Source: Acidobacteriota bacterium
Lineage (GTDB): Bacteria; Actinomycetota; Actinomycetes; Actinomycetales; Microbacteriaceae
Length of the DNA stretch: 64,000 nucleotides
Assembly (NCBI GenBank): GCA_019352055.1
Contig: JABBOB010000004.1
Span: forward strand, 36,212 to 100,211
Direction of reading: 5' to 3'
Both the position numbers and the translations under genes were made by a program. Below, piece after piece: positions 18,381 to 27,384 of the stretch. Below the pieces are notes generated by a model. The model saw only the letters and a list, made by a program, of their open reading frames with translations. It ran no database searches and was not told the origin of the DNA. Numbering within the stretch: the stretch's first letter is position 1; every line of letters begins with the position of its first letter.

Positions 18381-20165
18381 ATGACCGCCGCCAGCAAGCA
18401 GCCCACGACCTTCCAGGCGCTGCGCCGTCTCGACCCCTTCGTCAGGCCGGTGCGCAGGAGCATCGTCATCGCCATGGCGATGGCGCTCGCCGCCTCCCTC
18501 GTCTCCCTCGCCGTGCCGCAGGTGCTCCAGCGCATCGTCGACGGCCCGCTCGCGTCGAAGGACGCCGCCCAGATCCCCGGCGCCGTCGCGATCATCGCCG
18601 TGCTCGGCGTCATCGAGGCTGCGCTCTACTTCGCCCGCCGCCTGTTCATCGTCGGACCGGCGACCGGCGTCGAGGCGAGCATGCGCCGCGCGCTCTACGC
18701 CAAGCTGCAGGACCTCCCGGTCGCGTTCCACGACCGCTGGCCGAGCGGACAGCTGCTGTCCCGCTCGATGAGCGACCTCAGCCTGATCCGCCGGTTCATC
18801 GCGTTCGGCTTCATCTACCTCATCGTGAACGTCATCACCATCGCGGTGGGGTTCGTCGTGCTGCTGCTGATGAGCCCGCTGCTCGCGGTCGTCTTCGTCG
18901 CGTGCTCCGTGCCGCTGTGGATCAACGGGTTCCGGTTCGAGCGGCGCTACCACGTGGTCGCGCGCCGCAGCCAGGACCAGCAGGGCGACCTCGCGACGCT
19001 CGTCGAGGAGTCGGTGCACGGCATCCGCGTGCTCAAGGCGTTCGGGCGCGGCCGGACCAAGCTGCAGGGCTTCCTCCAGCGGGCGGAGGAGCTGCGCGGC
19101 ACCGAGATCGAGAAGGCGCAGGCGGTCGCGCAGATCTGGCTGTGGCTCCTGCTCGTACCGGACGTCGCATTCGCGCTCTGCCTCCTCGTCGGCGTGTGGC
19201 AGGCGAGCATCGGCGCGCTGACCGTCGGGCAGCTCGTGGCGTTCTTCGCCACGGCGACCGTGCTGCGGTTCCCGCTGGAGTCGATCGGCTTCCTGCTGTC
19301 GATGCTCTTCGACACGCGCACGGCGACGGACCGCCTCTACGAGGTGTTCGACGAGGAGAACGCCATCACCGACCCGGAACGCCCCGCGCACATCACGGAG
19401 GCACGCGGTCGGCTCGAGTTCCAGGACGTGCACTTCGGCTACCCGGACGCCCCCGCGTCGGCGCCCGATCTGCTCGACGGCGTCGACCTCGTGATCGAAC
19501 CGGGGGAGACCATGGCGCTGGTCGGGCTCACCGGCTCCGGCAAGACCACCATGGTGGAGGTCGCCGGGCGCCTGTACGACGTCACCGGTGGTCGCATCGT
19601 GCTCGACGGGGTCGACATCCGCGACCTCACCAGGGCCGAGCTGCGGACCCACGTCGCGATGGCGTTCGAGGACGCGACCCTGTTCTCTGCGACCGTGCGC
19701 GACAACGTGCTGCTGGGCCGCCCGGAGGCGGGCGACGACGTGCTGCAGGAGGCGCTCGAGATCGCGCAGGCGCAGTTCGTCCACGACCTGCCCGAGGGAC
19801 TCGACACCACGATCGGGGAGGAGGGCCTCAGCCTCTCCGGCGGCCAGCGCCAGCGGCTGGCGCTCGCCCGCGCGGTCGCGGCGAACCCGGCCGTGCTCGT
19901 GCTCGACGATCCCCTGTCCGCGCTCGACGTCGACACCGAGGCGCTCGTCGAGGCCGCCCTGCGCCAGGTGCTGACCCGCACGACCGCGCTGATCGTGGCG
20001 CACCGTCCCTCCACCGTGCAGCTGGCCGACCGGGTCGCGCTGCTCGAGCAGGGCCGCATCCTCGCGGTCGGCACGCACAGCGAGCTGCTCGCGACCAGCG
20101 AGCGGTACCGGTTCGTCATCTCGTCCCTGGAGGACGAGGACACCTACGAGGAGGTGGACGCATGA
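18381..20165 (+). CDS. ABC exporter subunit 1 (fused TMD-NBD)
   Basis: A 594-residue half-transporter: six transmembrane helices in residues about 25-310, then a nucleotide-binding domain. It has Walker [10 protein letters not shown], signature [14 protein letters not shown], Walker [13 protein letters not shown] and switch VAHRPST. The Walker B ends in Asp-Asp, so the catalytic glutamate is replaced; together with the normal site in the next gene this marks a heterodimeric exporter with one degenerate ATP site. Such pairs often export drugs or lipids. Its stop overlaps the next start by 4 bp. GGAAGGA precedes the ATG. A long leader with an upstream ORF probably controls it. Confidence 0.93.
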   Translation: MTAASKQPTTFQALRRLDPFVRPVRRSIVIAMAMALAASLVSLAVPQVLQRIVDGPLASKDAAQIPGAVAIIAVLGVIEAALYFARRLFIVGPATGVEASMRRALYAKLQDLPVAFHDRWPSGQLLSRSMSDLSLIRRFIAFGFIYLIVNVITIAVGFVVLLLMSPLLAVVFVACSVPLWINGFRFERRYHVVARRSQDQQGDLATLVEESVHGIRVLKAFGRGRTKLQGFLQRAEELRGTEIEKAQAVAQIWLWLLLVPDVAFALCLLVGVWQASIGALTVGQLVAFFATATVLRFPLESIGFLLSMLFDTRTATDRLYEVFDEENAITDPERPAHITEARGRLEFQDVHFGYPDAPASAPDLLDGVDLVIEPGETMALVGLTGSGKTTMVEVAGRLYDVTGGRIVLDGVDIRDLTRAELRTHVAMAFEDATLFSATVRDNVLLGRPEAGDDVLQEALEIAQAQFVHDLPEGLDTTIGEEGLSLSGGQRQRLALARAVAANPAVLVLDDPLSALDVDTEALVEAALRQVLTRTTALIVAHRPSTVQLADRVALLEQGRILAVGTHSELLATSERYRFVISSLEDEDTYEEVDA

Positions 20166-21973
20166 GCACCCTCATCGGCACCCGGGGCGAGGAGCGCCGG
20201 GACTTCACCCGGAGCGAGCAGAAGGAGCTCCGGCAGCGCTCGCTGCGGCTGCTCGGCAGCCTGCTCGCCCCGCTGCGCAGGCGGCTCGTCATCACGGCGC
20301 TCGTCGTGGTGGTCAGCACCGCGATGCAGGTCATCGGGCCGGCGATCATCGCCTACGGCATCGACTCCGGGCTGCCCTCGCTGCTGAAGGGACACGCGCT
20401 CCCGCTCACCGTCTCCGTCGTGGTCTACCTCGTCGCCGGCGTGCTGGCCGGGGTGCTGATCGCCGCCTACACGGTGCAGACCGCGCGGCTCAGCCAGGCG
20501 ATGCTGATCGATCTGCGCGAACGGGTGTTCGTCCAGACGCAGCGGCTCAGCCTCGAGTTCCACGAGCAGTACACGTCCGGCCGCATCATCTCGAGGCAGA
20601 CCAGCGACCTCGACTCGATCCGGGAACTGCTCGACGGGGGCATCAACGAGCTCGTGCAGAGCGTGCTCTACATGCTGTTCACGGCCGTCGCGCTCGTGCT
20701 GCTCGACGGGTGGAGCGGGTTGATCCTGTTCTGCTCGTTCGTCCCGCTCGCGGTCCTGATCCGCTGGTTCCAGCGCAGGAGCGCGGCGACGTTCCGCGAG
20801 TCCCGCGTCGCGTCGGCGAAGCTCATCGTGTTCTTCGTGGAGACGATGACCGGGATCCGCGCGGTGCAGGCCTTCCGGAAGGAGGCACGCAACCAGCGCG
20901 AGTACGGCGCGCTGACCGAGGACTACCGCTCGATCAACGCGCGCTCGATCCGACTCTTCGCGGTCATGGAGCCGGGGCTCACCCTCATCGGCAACCTCAC
21001 CGTCGCCGCGGTGCTGCTGTTCGGTGCGTTCCGGGTCATCGGCGGTGGTCTCGAGATCGGCGCGCTGCTGGCCGCCGTGCTGTACGCGCGGCGGTTCTTC
21101 GACCCGATGGAGGACATCGCCACCTTCTACAACGCCTACCAGTCGGCGGCCGCCGCCCTCGAGAAGATCTCGGGGGTGCTCGAGGAGAGCCCGACCGTGC
21201 CGGAGCCGGTGAAGCCGCAGCCCCTCGCGACCGGGGTCACCGGCGCGGTGCGGTTCGACGGCGTCCGGTTCGCCTACCGGCCGGATCGCGAGATCCTGCC
21301 CCGCTTCGACCTCGATGTGCCGGCGGGACAGACCATCGCGCTCGTGGGCTCGACGGGCGCGGGCAAGTCGACCCTCGCGAAGCTCATCGCCCGGTTCTAC
21401 GACCCCTCCGAGGGGCGCATCACCCTCGACGGCGTCGACCTCCGGGACCTGACGAACCAGGACCTGCACCGCGCCGTCGTGATGGTGACGCAGGAGGCCT
21501 ACCTGTTCTCGGGCTCGGTGGCCGACAACATCGAGCTCGGCAGGCCGGGCGCGACCCGGGCGGAGATCGAGGCCTCGGCGAAGGCGGTCGGCGCGGACGG
21601 GTTCATCCGATCGCTGCCCGACGGCTACGACACCGACGTGAACAAGCGCGGCGGTCGCGTGTCGGCCGGCCAGCGGCAGCTGATCTCGTTCGCCCGCGCG
21701 TTCCTCGCGGACCCCGAGGTGCTGATCCTCGACGAGGCGACCGCCTCGCTCGACATCCCGAGCGAACGGCTCGTGCAGGAGGCGCTGCAGACCCTGCTGG
21801 CCGACCGGACGGCGCTGATCATCGCCCACCGGCTGTCCACCGTCGCGATCGCCGACCGGGTGCTCGTGATGGAGCACGGCCGGATCGTCGAGGACGGCTC
21901 GCCCGCGGACCTCATCGCAGGCACCGGCCGGTTCGCCGCCCTCCATGCCGCCTGGCGCGACTCCCTCGTCTGA
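20162..21973 (+). CDS. ABC exporter subunit 2 (fused TMD-NBD)
   Basis: A 603-residue partner of the preceding half-transporter. An N-terminal extension of about 35 residues is rich in Arg and Glu; six transmembrane helices follow, then the nucleotide-binding domain with Walker [10 protein letters not shown], signature [15 protein letters not shown], intact Walker [13 protein letters not shown] and switch IAHRLST. This subunit carries the catalytic glutamate while its own signature is altered (SAGQ). That is the complementary pattern expected of the active partner in a heterodimer. Translation is coupled through ATGA. Confidence 0.93.
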   Translation: MSTLIGTRGEERRDFTRSEQKELRQRSLRLLGSLLAPLRRRLVITALVVVVSTAMQVIGPAIIAYGIDSGLPSLLKGHALPLTVSVVVYLVAGVLAGVLIAAYTVQTARLSQAMLIDLRERVFVQTQRLSLEFHEQYTSGRIISRQTSDLDSIRELLDGGINELVQSVLYMLFTAVALVLLDGWSGLILFCSFVPLAVLIRWFQRRSAATFRESRVASAKLIVFFVETMTGIRAVQAFRKEARNQREYGALTEDYRSINARSIRLFAVMEPGLTLIGNLTVAAVLLFGAFRVIGGGLEIGALLAAVLYARRFFDPMEDIATFYNAYQSAAAALEKISGVLEESPTVPEPVKPQPLATGVTGAVRFDGVRFAYRPDREILPRFDLDVPAGQTIALVGSTGAGKSTLAKLIARFYDPSEGRITLDGVDLRDLTNQDLHRAVVMVTQEAYLFSGSVADNIELGRPGATRAEIEASAKAVGADGFIRSLPDGYDTDVNKRGGRVSAGQRQLISFARAFLADPEVLILDEATASLDIPSERLVQEALQTLLADRTALIIAHRLSTVAIADRVLVMEHGRIVEDGSPADLIAGTGRFAALHAAWRDSLV

Positions 21974-21976
21974 GCT

Positions 21977-22087
21977 CGAGCACGTCAGCAGGAATCCCCG
22001 AGCGCTTCAGCAGGAAGAATCCACTTCAGCAGGAGGATCTCGGCGATTCCTTCCTGCTGTTGCGAAAAAGTCCTGCTGTCGTGCTCG
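21977..22087. repeat. CAGCAGGA repeat block between convergent genes
   Basis: Five copies of the octamer CAGCAGGA lie in 93 bp: three on the plus strand (21986, 22008, 22027) and two inverted (22052-22059, 22071-22078). The outermost copies extend to a 17-bp inverted repeat (21977-21993 against 22071-22087) with one mismatch. The block fills the gap between two convergent genes, so it may act as a bidirectional terminator. Its repeated, nested design is unlike the simple hairpins elsewhere in the window. Confidence 0.7.
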
Positions 22088-22088
22088 G

Positions 22089-22412
22089 TCAGTCCGGGTG
22101 GTGCGTGGCCTGCCGCAGGTCGATGCGGTAGCCCGCCTCCGTCGTCGCGGGGAGGAGGGGTGTGCCCTCGGCCTCGTAGTGGCGGCGCGCCTCCGCCTCC
22201 AGTCCGTGCGGCGGATGGCCGCCCGCCCGGACCACGCGCCACCAGGGCAGCCCGGACCCGTGGTATCGCATGACCATCCCGACCGCGCGCGCGCCGGGGT
22301 GGCCGAACGTCCACGCGACGTCGCCGTAGGTCATCGCACGCCCGGGCGGGATCGCGGAGACGACGGCGATGACCGCGTCGGTGTAGTCGCCGCCCGAGTC
22401 GAACACCGCCAT
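22089..22412 (-). CDS. Alkyltransferase-like (ATL) DNA-binding protein
   Basis: A 107-residue protein with only the DNA-binding domain of O6-methylguanine methyltransferases. Where the methyltransferase has P-C-H-R-V, this protein has PWWRVVRAGG near residue 56, so Trp replaces the acceptor Cys, as in ATL proteins, which bind O6-alkylguanine and hand it to nucleotide excision repair. MTYGDVAWTFG fits the helix-turn-helix region. The ATG overlaps the stop of the upstream acetyltransferase (TGATG). The gene ends at the CAGCAGGA repeat block. Confidence 0.85.
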   Translation of the reverse strand: MAVFDSGGDYTDAVIAVVSAIPPGRAMTYGDVAWTFGHPGARAVGMVMRYHGSGLPWWRVVRAGGHPPHGLEAEARRHYEAEGTPLLPATTEAGYRIDLRQATHHPD

Positions 22413-22957
22413 CAGCGGAGCTGCTTGGCCATGGCGACGCCGACCGTCGTCCGACCGATCCTCCGGAACCCCATCCGGAGGGAGAGACGCATCGCGGGGC
22501 CATCGCCGTCGTGGGTCTGCAGCACGGTGACGGGCTCGGGCCGGTCCTCCAGGACCGCCTCGAGGAGTCCCGCGCCGATGCCTCGCCCATGCGCGCACGG
22601 ATGCACGGCGAGCTCCACGAGCTCGGACACCGTCCCCGGGACGTCGACCAGCTCGGCGACCCAGTCGAGACGGGGGTGGGCCGTCACGCCGTAGGCGAAT
22701 CCGACGACACTCTCTCCGTCGCGGGCGATCGCCAGCACGAAGCCGTCGCGCTGCGCGTGCCGCGGCGCGCCACGCAGCAGATCGGTCGCATCGGGCTCCG
22801 AGTACGGAGGCTCCGCGAACGCTGCGGCGTGGACAGGAGCGATCGCCTCGAGGTCGAGCGTCTCCGGCCCGCCGATGGAGATCCGGGCGACTTCGGCCGG
22901 TCCGGGCGGGAGAAGGCGCCCGGATGGGCCGGAAGCGCCCGGAGGCTCGGGGGTCAC
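22412..22957 (-). CDS. GNAT acetyltransferase
   Basis: A 181-residue acetyltransferase of the GNAT fold. The acetyl-CoA loop reads VHPCAHGRGIGAGLLEAVLE (residues about 126-145), preceded by VSELVELAV, and the C-terminus RLSLRMGFRRIGR is typical. GTG 22957 overlaps the stop of the preceding gene, and the frame upstream of it has no family similarity. The first 30 residues are Pro- and Gly-rich. Substrate unknown. It is the middle of a three-gene operon with another acetyltransferase and the ATL gene. Confidence 0.82.
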   Translation of the reverse strand: MTPEPPGASGPSGRLLPPGPAEVARISIGGPETLDLEAIAPVHAAAFAEPPYSEPDATDLLRGAPRHAQRDGFVLAIARDGESVVGFAYGVTAHPRLDWVAELVDVPGTVSELVELAVHPCAHGRGIGAGLLEAVLEDRPEPVTVLQTHDGDGPAMRLSLRMGFRRIGRTTVGVAMAKQLR

Positions 22958-23406
22958 AGCTCGAGCGCGCCGATGACCTCGCCGAAGCGCGTCTCGCCCT
23001 CCGGCCGGAAGCCGACGTGCAGGAAGAAGTCCTCGGGGCCCGCGTCGCCGCGCTCCCAGATCACCGTGAGCCGGGCGAAGCCCCGCGAGCGGGCCTCGTC
23101 CGCGAGGCCGTGCACGGCGAACCGGCCGACGCCGCGGCCCTGCGCGCTCGCCTTCACGTTGATCTGCCAGATGCAGCAGCGGAACTCGGGACGGGTCTCG
23201 TGCTCGTCGAAGCTGCCCTTGATGAAGCCGACGACCTCGTCGCCGTCGAGCACCACGCGTGGCCACGCCGCCTCGGGGTCGACGGTCTGCTCCGCCTCCG
23301 CGTGCGAGACGGGAACGGCGTACTGCTCCTGGCCCGGTTTCAGGGTCAGCGAGTTGGCCGCCACCACGGTGGTCGCAGACAGGGGTTCGAGGTGGAGGTC
23401 CGCCAC
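22954..23406 (-). CDS. GNAT acetyltransferase
   Basis: A 150-residue GNAT protein. The acetyl-CoA loop is INVKASAQGRGVGRFAVHGL (residues about 82-101). The fold's other strands are visible in WPRVVLDGDEVVGFIKGSF and ARLTVIWERG, and the sequence resembles spermidine-acetyltransferase-like proteins. A TACTGT box (23418-23413 on the minus strand) lies 6 nt before GTG 23406, which supports that start over GTG 23412. It is the first gene of the operon leading to the ATL protein and is divergent from icd. Confidence 0.82.
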   Translation of the reverse strand: MADLHLEPLSATTVVAANSLTLKPGQEQYAVPVSHAEAEQTVDPEAAWPRVVLDGDEVVGFIKGSFDEHETRPEFRCCIWQINVKASAQGRGVGRFAVHGLADEARSRGFARLTVIWERGDAGPEDFFLHVGFRPEGETRFGEVIGALEL

Positions 23407-23418
23407 GGCCACACAGTA
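23406..23418 (-). promoter_or_regulatory. Leaderless promoter (-10 TACTGT)
   Basis: Minus-strand TACTGT at 23418-23413 is followed by 6 nt and then GTG at 23406. It sets the start of the acetyltransferase two codons inside the longest frame. Confidence 0.5.
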
Positions 23419-23540
23419 GCGAGCGGCGAGCGCTCCGGCAGCACCGGTTCGTCATGAGGATTCGCCGAGCACCGCCTCGATAGGGTGTTCGGCGGTGTGC
23501 GCGCGACGCACCCCGGAGACGAAGAGGCAGGAGCGGCCCG

Positions 23541-24758
23541 TTGGCTACGAAGATCAAGGTCGAAGGCACGGTCGTCGAACTCGACGGCGACGAGATGACG
23601 CGGATCATCTGGCAGTCCATCAAGGACACGCTGATCCACCCGTACCTCGACGTGAACCTCGAGTACTACGACCTCGGTATCGAGAAGCGCGACGAGACCG
23701 ACGACCAGATCACGATCGATGCGGCGAACGCGATCAAGAAGCACGGCGTCGGCGTCAAGTGCGCCACGATCACGCCCGACGAGGCGCGCGTCGCCGAGTT
23801 CGGCCTGAAGAAGATGTGGCGCAGCCCGAACGGTACGATCCGCAACATCCTCGGCGGCGTGATCTTCCGCGAGCCGATCGTGATCTCGAACATCCCGCGC
23901 CTGGTGCCCGGCTGGAACAAGCCGATCATCATCGGCCGTCACGCGTTCGGCGACCAGTACCGCGCCACGGACTTCCGGTTCGAGGGCAAGGGGACGCTGA
24001 CGATCAGCTTCCAGCCGGAGGACGGCTCGGAGGCGCAGTCGTTCGAGGTCTTCCAGAGCCCGGGCAGCGGCGTCGCGATGGCGATGTACAACCTCGACGA
24101 CTCCATCCGGGACTTCGCCCGCGCCTCCCTCAACTACGGCCTGTCCCGCAGCTACCCGGTCTACCTCTCCACGAAGAACACGATCCTCAAGGCCTACGAC
24201 GGCCGCTTCAAGGACCTGTTCCAGGAGGTCTACGACACCGAGTACAAGGAGCGGTTCGAGGCCGCCGGTCTCACCTACGAGCACCGTCTGATCGACGACA
24301 TGGTGGCTTCCGCGCTGAAGTGGGAGGGCGGCTACGTCTGGGCCTGCAAGAACTACGACGGCGACGTGCAGTCCGACACCGTCGCGCAGGGCTTCGGCTC
24401 CCTGGGCCTCATGACGAGCGTCCTGACCACCCCGGACGGCAAGGTCGTGGAGGCCGAGGCCGCCCACGGCACCGTCACCCGCCACTACCGCCAGCACCAG
24501 GCGGGCAAGCCCACGTCCACGAACCCGATCGCGTCGATCTACGCCTGGACCCGCGGGCTGAACCACCGCGGCGTCCTGGACGGCAACCAGGCCCTGATCG
24601 ACTTCGCGGACACGCTCGAGGACGTCGTCGTGAAGACCGTCGAGGGCGGCGCGATGACCAAGGACCTCGCACTCCTCGTCGGCCCGGACCAGCCGTGGCA
24701 GACGACCGAGGAGTTCCTGGCCTCGATCACCGAGAACCTCCGTACCCGGCTCGGTTGA
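23541..24758 (+). CDS. icd: NADP-dependent isocitrate dehydrogenase
   Basis: Oxidatively decarboxylates isocitrate to 2-oxoglutarate with NADP. The 405-residue dimeric (eukaryote-like) type is recognised from [19 protein letters not shown] at the N-terminus, the substrate-binding [16 protein letters not shown], and [15 protein letters not shown] near the C-terminus. The start is TTG 23541 with AGGAG nine bases upstream; the family N-terminus ([19 protein letters not shown]) leaves little alternative. A TAGGGT hexamer at 23481-23486 is the likely -10 box. Two small genes follow closely. Confidence 0.96.
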   Translation: MATKIKVEGTVVELDGDEMTRIIWQSIKDTLIHPYLDVNLEYYDLGIEKRDETDDQITIDAANAIKKHGVGVKCATITPDEARVAEFGLKKMWRSPNGTIRNILGGVIFREPIVISNIPRLVPGWNKPIIIGRHAFGDQYRATDFRFEGKGTLTISFQPEDGSEAQSFEVFQSPGSGVAMAMYNLDDSIRDFARASLNYGLSRSYPVYLSTKNTILKAYDGRFKDLFQEVYDTEYKERFEAAGLTYEHRLIDDMVASALKWEGGYVWACKNYDGDVQSDTVAQGFGSLGLMTSVLTTPDGKVVEAEAAHGTVTRHYRQHQAGKPTSTNPIASIYAWTRGLNHRGVLDGNQALIDFADTLEDVVVKTVEGGAMTKDLALLVGPDQPWQTTEEFLASITENLRTRLG

Positions 24759-24764
24759 GCGCAC

Positions 24765-25076
24765 ATGGGGGCACTCGTCTACGCAGGGAGCACCACCATC
24801 CCGGTGGAGGATCGCGCCCTCGCCCATCTGCAGCTCGTGATCTACGCGAAGCTGCGCGCGCATGAGTCGTTCGCGTTCAACTGGCGGGACGAGCCGGGTG
24901 TCGGGGACGGGCACGGCTCCATCTGGATCTCCCCGGGCGTCGCGATCCAGTTCAAGTACGCGGGCAGCAGGGACCCGTCGGTGAACCGCGAGTGGCTGCG
25001 GCTGCTCCGAGAGCTGGCCAACCAGCCCACGGGGCTCCGGGTCGTTCCGGAGCCGGCGGCGAACGGTGCCTCGTGA
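24765..25076 (+). CDS. Small conserved actinobacterial protein (DUF7882-like)
   Basis: A 103-residue soluble protein beginning MGALVYAGSTTIPVEDRALAH. It resembles a small family seen widely in Microbacteriaceae, sometimes mislabelled as ATP-dependent DNA ligase; I place it in DUF7882 from memory. Visible landmarks are SIWISPGVAIQFKYAGSRDP in the middle and a C-terminal helix LRLLRELANQPTGLR. No catalytic motif is visible. It starts 6 bp after icd and overlaps the next gene by 4 bp, so it is probably co-transcribed. Function unknown. Confidence 0.7.
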   Translation: MGALVYAGSTTIPVEDRALAHLQLVIYAKLRAHESFAFNWRDEPGVGDGHGSIWISPGVAIQFKYAGSRDPSVNREWLRLLRELANQPTGLRVVPEPAANGAS

Positions 25077-25408
25077 GGCGGATCTCCTACGCCGAGACGG
25101 TGCTCGGTACCGATGAGCGCCTCGGCGACCTCCTGCTCGAGTACGCGGCGCTGCTCGCCAGGACGAGTTCCGCGGACACCGTCATCCTGCCGTGCCGCGT
25201 CGGTGCGGGCGAGGTCGAGGCCGTCTCGATCCTGGTCGGTCCCGCGAGCCAGATCGCGGCGTGGAGCGACGACGAGCCGTTCGGCGTGGACGTCAGCGCG
25301 GCGGTGGCCGACCTCGAGCGCCGGATCGCGGTCGCCGGCGGCACCCCCAGGACGGCGCCGGGGTCGATCGGCCCCGGGGCGCTCGACGACTTCGACGAGC
25401 TGGCGTAG
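25073..25408 (+). CDS. Hypothetical protein, 111 residues
   Basis: A small acidic protein starting at GTG 25073 (MRRISYAETVLGTDERLGD) and coupled to the preceding gene by a GTGA overlap. It has a central strand-rich part (VILPCRVGAGEVEAVSILVG) and ends in DDFDELA. I do not recognise the family. The coupling suggests it works with the DUF7882-like protein. It ends 4 bp from the stop of the convergent purU gene, with no room for a terminator. Confidence 0.65.
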   Translation: MRRISYAETVLGTDERLGDLLLEYAALLARTSSADTVILPCRVGAGEVEAVSILVGPASQIAAWSDDEPFGVDVSAAVADLERRIAVAGGTPRTAPGSIGPGALDDFDELA

Positions 25409-25412
25409 CCGG

Positions 25413-26273
25413 TCAGCGGAAGACGATGGTGCGGCGGCCGTCGATCAGCACCCGGTGCTCGGCGAACCAGCGCACCGCCTGCGTCAGCGTGCGGCTCTCC
25501 TCGTCCTGACCGATCGCGACGAGCTCCTTCGCGTTCCTCGAGTGGTCGACCCGGATCACGTTCTGCTCGATGATCGGACCCTCGTCCAGGTCGGCTGTGA
25601 CGAAGTGGGCGGTCGCGCCGATCAGCTTCACGCCGCGCGCGTGCGCCTGCCTGTAGGGGTTGGCGCCCTTGAACCCCGGCAGGAACGAGTGATGGATGTT
25701 GATCGCGCGGCCGGCGAGCCGCTCGCACAGCGCCGGTGACAGGATCTGCATGTAGCGCGCCAGAACCACGAGCTCGATGTCGTGCTCCTCCACAGCGGCG
25801 ACGACGCGCTCCTCGAACAGCGCCCTGCTCGTGGGGGAGTCGACGGCGCGGTGCTCGAACGGCACCCCGTAGAACCCGGCGAGTCCTTCGAGCTCGGCGT
25901 GGTTGCCGAGCACCAGCGGGATCTCCACCGGCAGCTGGCCGGAGTGCTGTCGGAACAGCAGGTCGTTGAGGCAGTGACCCGCGGTCGACACGAGCACGAG
26001 CGTGCGCACCCGGCGCCCGACCCGGTCGAGGCGCCACGCGGCGTCGAAGCGGGCCGCCACCGGACCGAGGTGCGCGGCGAACTGCTGCGCGGTCGACGGC
26101 GACTCGACCTGCAGCCGCAGGAAGAACCGGCCGGTGTCGTCGCTCGAGAACTGCTGGCTCTCGGTGATGTTGCCGGCGGCGGCGACGATGGCCCCGGAGA
26201 CGGCGTGCACGATGCCGGGGCGGTCGGGGCAGACGAACGTCAGGACCCAGTGGGCGTCGGGAGCGTCCGTCAC
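25413..26273 (-). CDS. purU: Formyltetrahydrofolate deformylase
   Basis: Hydrolyses 10-formyl-THF to formate and THF, balancing the one-carbon pool. The 286-residue protein has an N-terminal ACT domain (LTFVCPDRPGIVHAVSGAI) and a formyltransferase-like catalytic domain with INIHHSFLPGFKGANPYRQA and FVTADLDEGPIIEQ, holding the conserved His and Asp. Length is normal. The GTG start lies 6 nt from a TATCGT box, so the mRNA is leaderless. No riboswitch resembling those at glyA and folD is present. Confidence 0.95.
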   Translation of the reverse strand: MTDAPDAHWVLTFVCPDRPGIVHAVSGAIVAAAGNITESQQFSSDDTGRFFLRLQVESPSTAQQFAAHLGPVAARFDAAWRLDRVGRRVRTLVLVSTAGHCLNDLLFRQHSGQLPVEIPLVLGNHAELEGLAGFYGVPFEHRAVDSPTSRALFEERVVAAVEEHDIELVVLARYMQILSPALCERLAGRAINIHHSFLPGFKGANPYRQAHARGVKLIGATAHFVTADLDEGPIIEQNVIRVDHSRNAKELVAIGQDEESRTLTQAVRWFAEHRVLIDGRRTIVFR

Positions 26274-26285
26274 GGCTTCACGATA
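26273..26285 (-). promoter_or_regulatory. Leaderless purU promoter (-10 TATCGT)
   Basis: Minus-strand TATCGT at 26285-26280 is followed by 6 nt and the GTG of purU. Confidence 0.55.
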
Positions 26286-26400
26286 GCGACGACGCGGGGT
26301 CCCGGCCCCCGGTGGACGCCCGGTGAATCGTGCGACTCCGCGCGAGACGCTCGGGCTTCTCGCTTATGGTGAAGCGGTTTTCGGCAGGACGGAAGGCGCC

Positions 26401-27384
26401 ATGACGGACGGAATCACCTTGGACTCCCGTGGAGCCGAAGCGGTGCGCGACGCGGCCGAGGAGGTCATCGCCGCCGTCGGCACGGTGATCGACGGCAAGG
26501 ACGAGGTCATCCGTTCCGCGTTCGCCGTGATGCTCGCCGGCGGCCACCTCCTGATCGAGGACGTGCCCGGCGTCGGCAAGACGATGCTGGCGAAGGCGCT
26601 GGCCCGGGCGACGGGCGGCACGATCAGCCGGATCCAGTTCACCCCCGATCTGCTGCCGTCGGACGTGACCGGTGCGTCCGTGTTCGACCAGTCCGCCGCG
26701 CGGTTCGAGTTCAAGCCGGGTGCCGTGTTCGCGAACGTCGTCATCGGCGACGAGATCAACCGCGCCTCCCCGAAGACGCAGGCCGCGCTGCTGGAGTGCA
26801 TGGAGGAGGGGCAGGTGACGGTCGACGGGGCGAGCTGGCCGCTGCCGGATCCCTTCCTGGTCGTCGCGACCCAGAACCCGGTCGACATGGAGGGGACCTA
26901 CGTGCTCCCCGAGGCGCAGCGCGACCGGTTCATGGCCCGCATCTCGATGGGCTACCCCGATGAGGGCGCCGAGCGCGACATGCTCCGCTCCCACGGCCGG
27001 GCGGACCCGATCGACCGGCTCACGTCGGTGCTGCCGGCAGGCGGCCTGGCGGATCTGGCCCTGCAGGCGCGGGACGTGTACGTCTCCCCGGCGGTCGAGA
27101 CGTACGTGCTGCGCATCGTCGGTGCGACGCGGAACCACGCCGAGATCCGGCTCGGCGCGAGTCCCCGCGCGAGCCTGCACCTGCTGCGTGCGGCGAAGGC
27201 GACGGCGCTGATCGACGGCCGCGACTTCGTCCTGCCCGACGACATCGACGCGCTCGCCGTCGACGTGCTCGCGCACCGGCTCGTGCTGCGCCGGACCGGC
27301 GTCGACGCCCGGGAGGGGCAGGCGGCCGCCGCGGTCCGTGTGGTCCGCCAGGTCGTCGCCGCGACCCCCGTCCCGCTGCAGTAG
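26401..27384 (+). CDS. MoxR-family AAA+ ATPase
   Basis: A 327-residue AAA+ ATPase of the MoxR type, thought to act as a chaperone for partner complexes. Walker A EDVPGVGKTMLAKAL lies near residues 54-68, Walker B VIGDEINRASPKTQAALLE near 116, and the sensor region TQNPVDMEGTYVLPEAQRDR near 158. GGAAGG precedes the ATG. It opens a three-gene operon with DUF58 and transglutaminase proteins, an arrangement widely conserved in bacteria and linked to envelope maintenance. The exact role is unknown. Confidence 0.93.
   Translation: MTDGITLDSRGAEAVRDAAEEVIAAVGTVIDGKDEVIRSAFAVMLAGGHLLIEDVPGVGKTMLAKALARATGGTISRIQFTPDLLPSDVTGASVFDQSAARFEFKPGAVFANVVIGDEINRASPKTQAALLECMEEGQVTVDGASWPLPDPFLVVATQNPVDMEGTYVLPEAQRDRFMARISMGYPDEGAERDMLRSHGRADPIDRLTSVLPAGGLADLALQARDVYVSPAVETYVLRIVGATRNHAEIRLGASPRASLHLLRAAKATALIDGRDFVLPDDIDALAVDVLAHRLVLRRTGVDAREGQAAAAVRVVRQVVAATPVPLQ

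Noticed and set aside
23413-23540. Possible riboswitch before icd
   Set aside because: Only a -10-like TAGGGT and an ordinary ribosome site are visible; no conserved aptamer parts.
25413-26400. Third ZTP riboswitch, at purU
   Set aside because: The leader is absent because the -10 box ends 6 nt before the GTG; no ACTGGCG or CGCCTGGGC parts occur.
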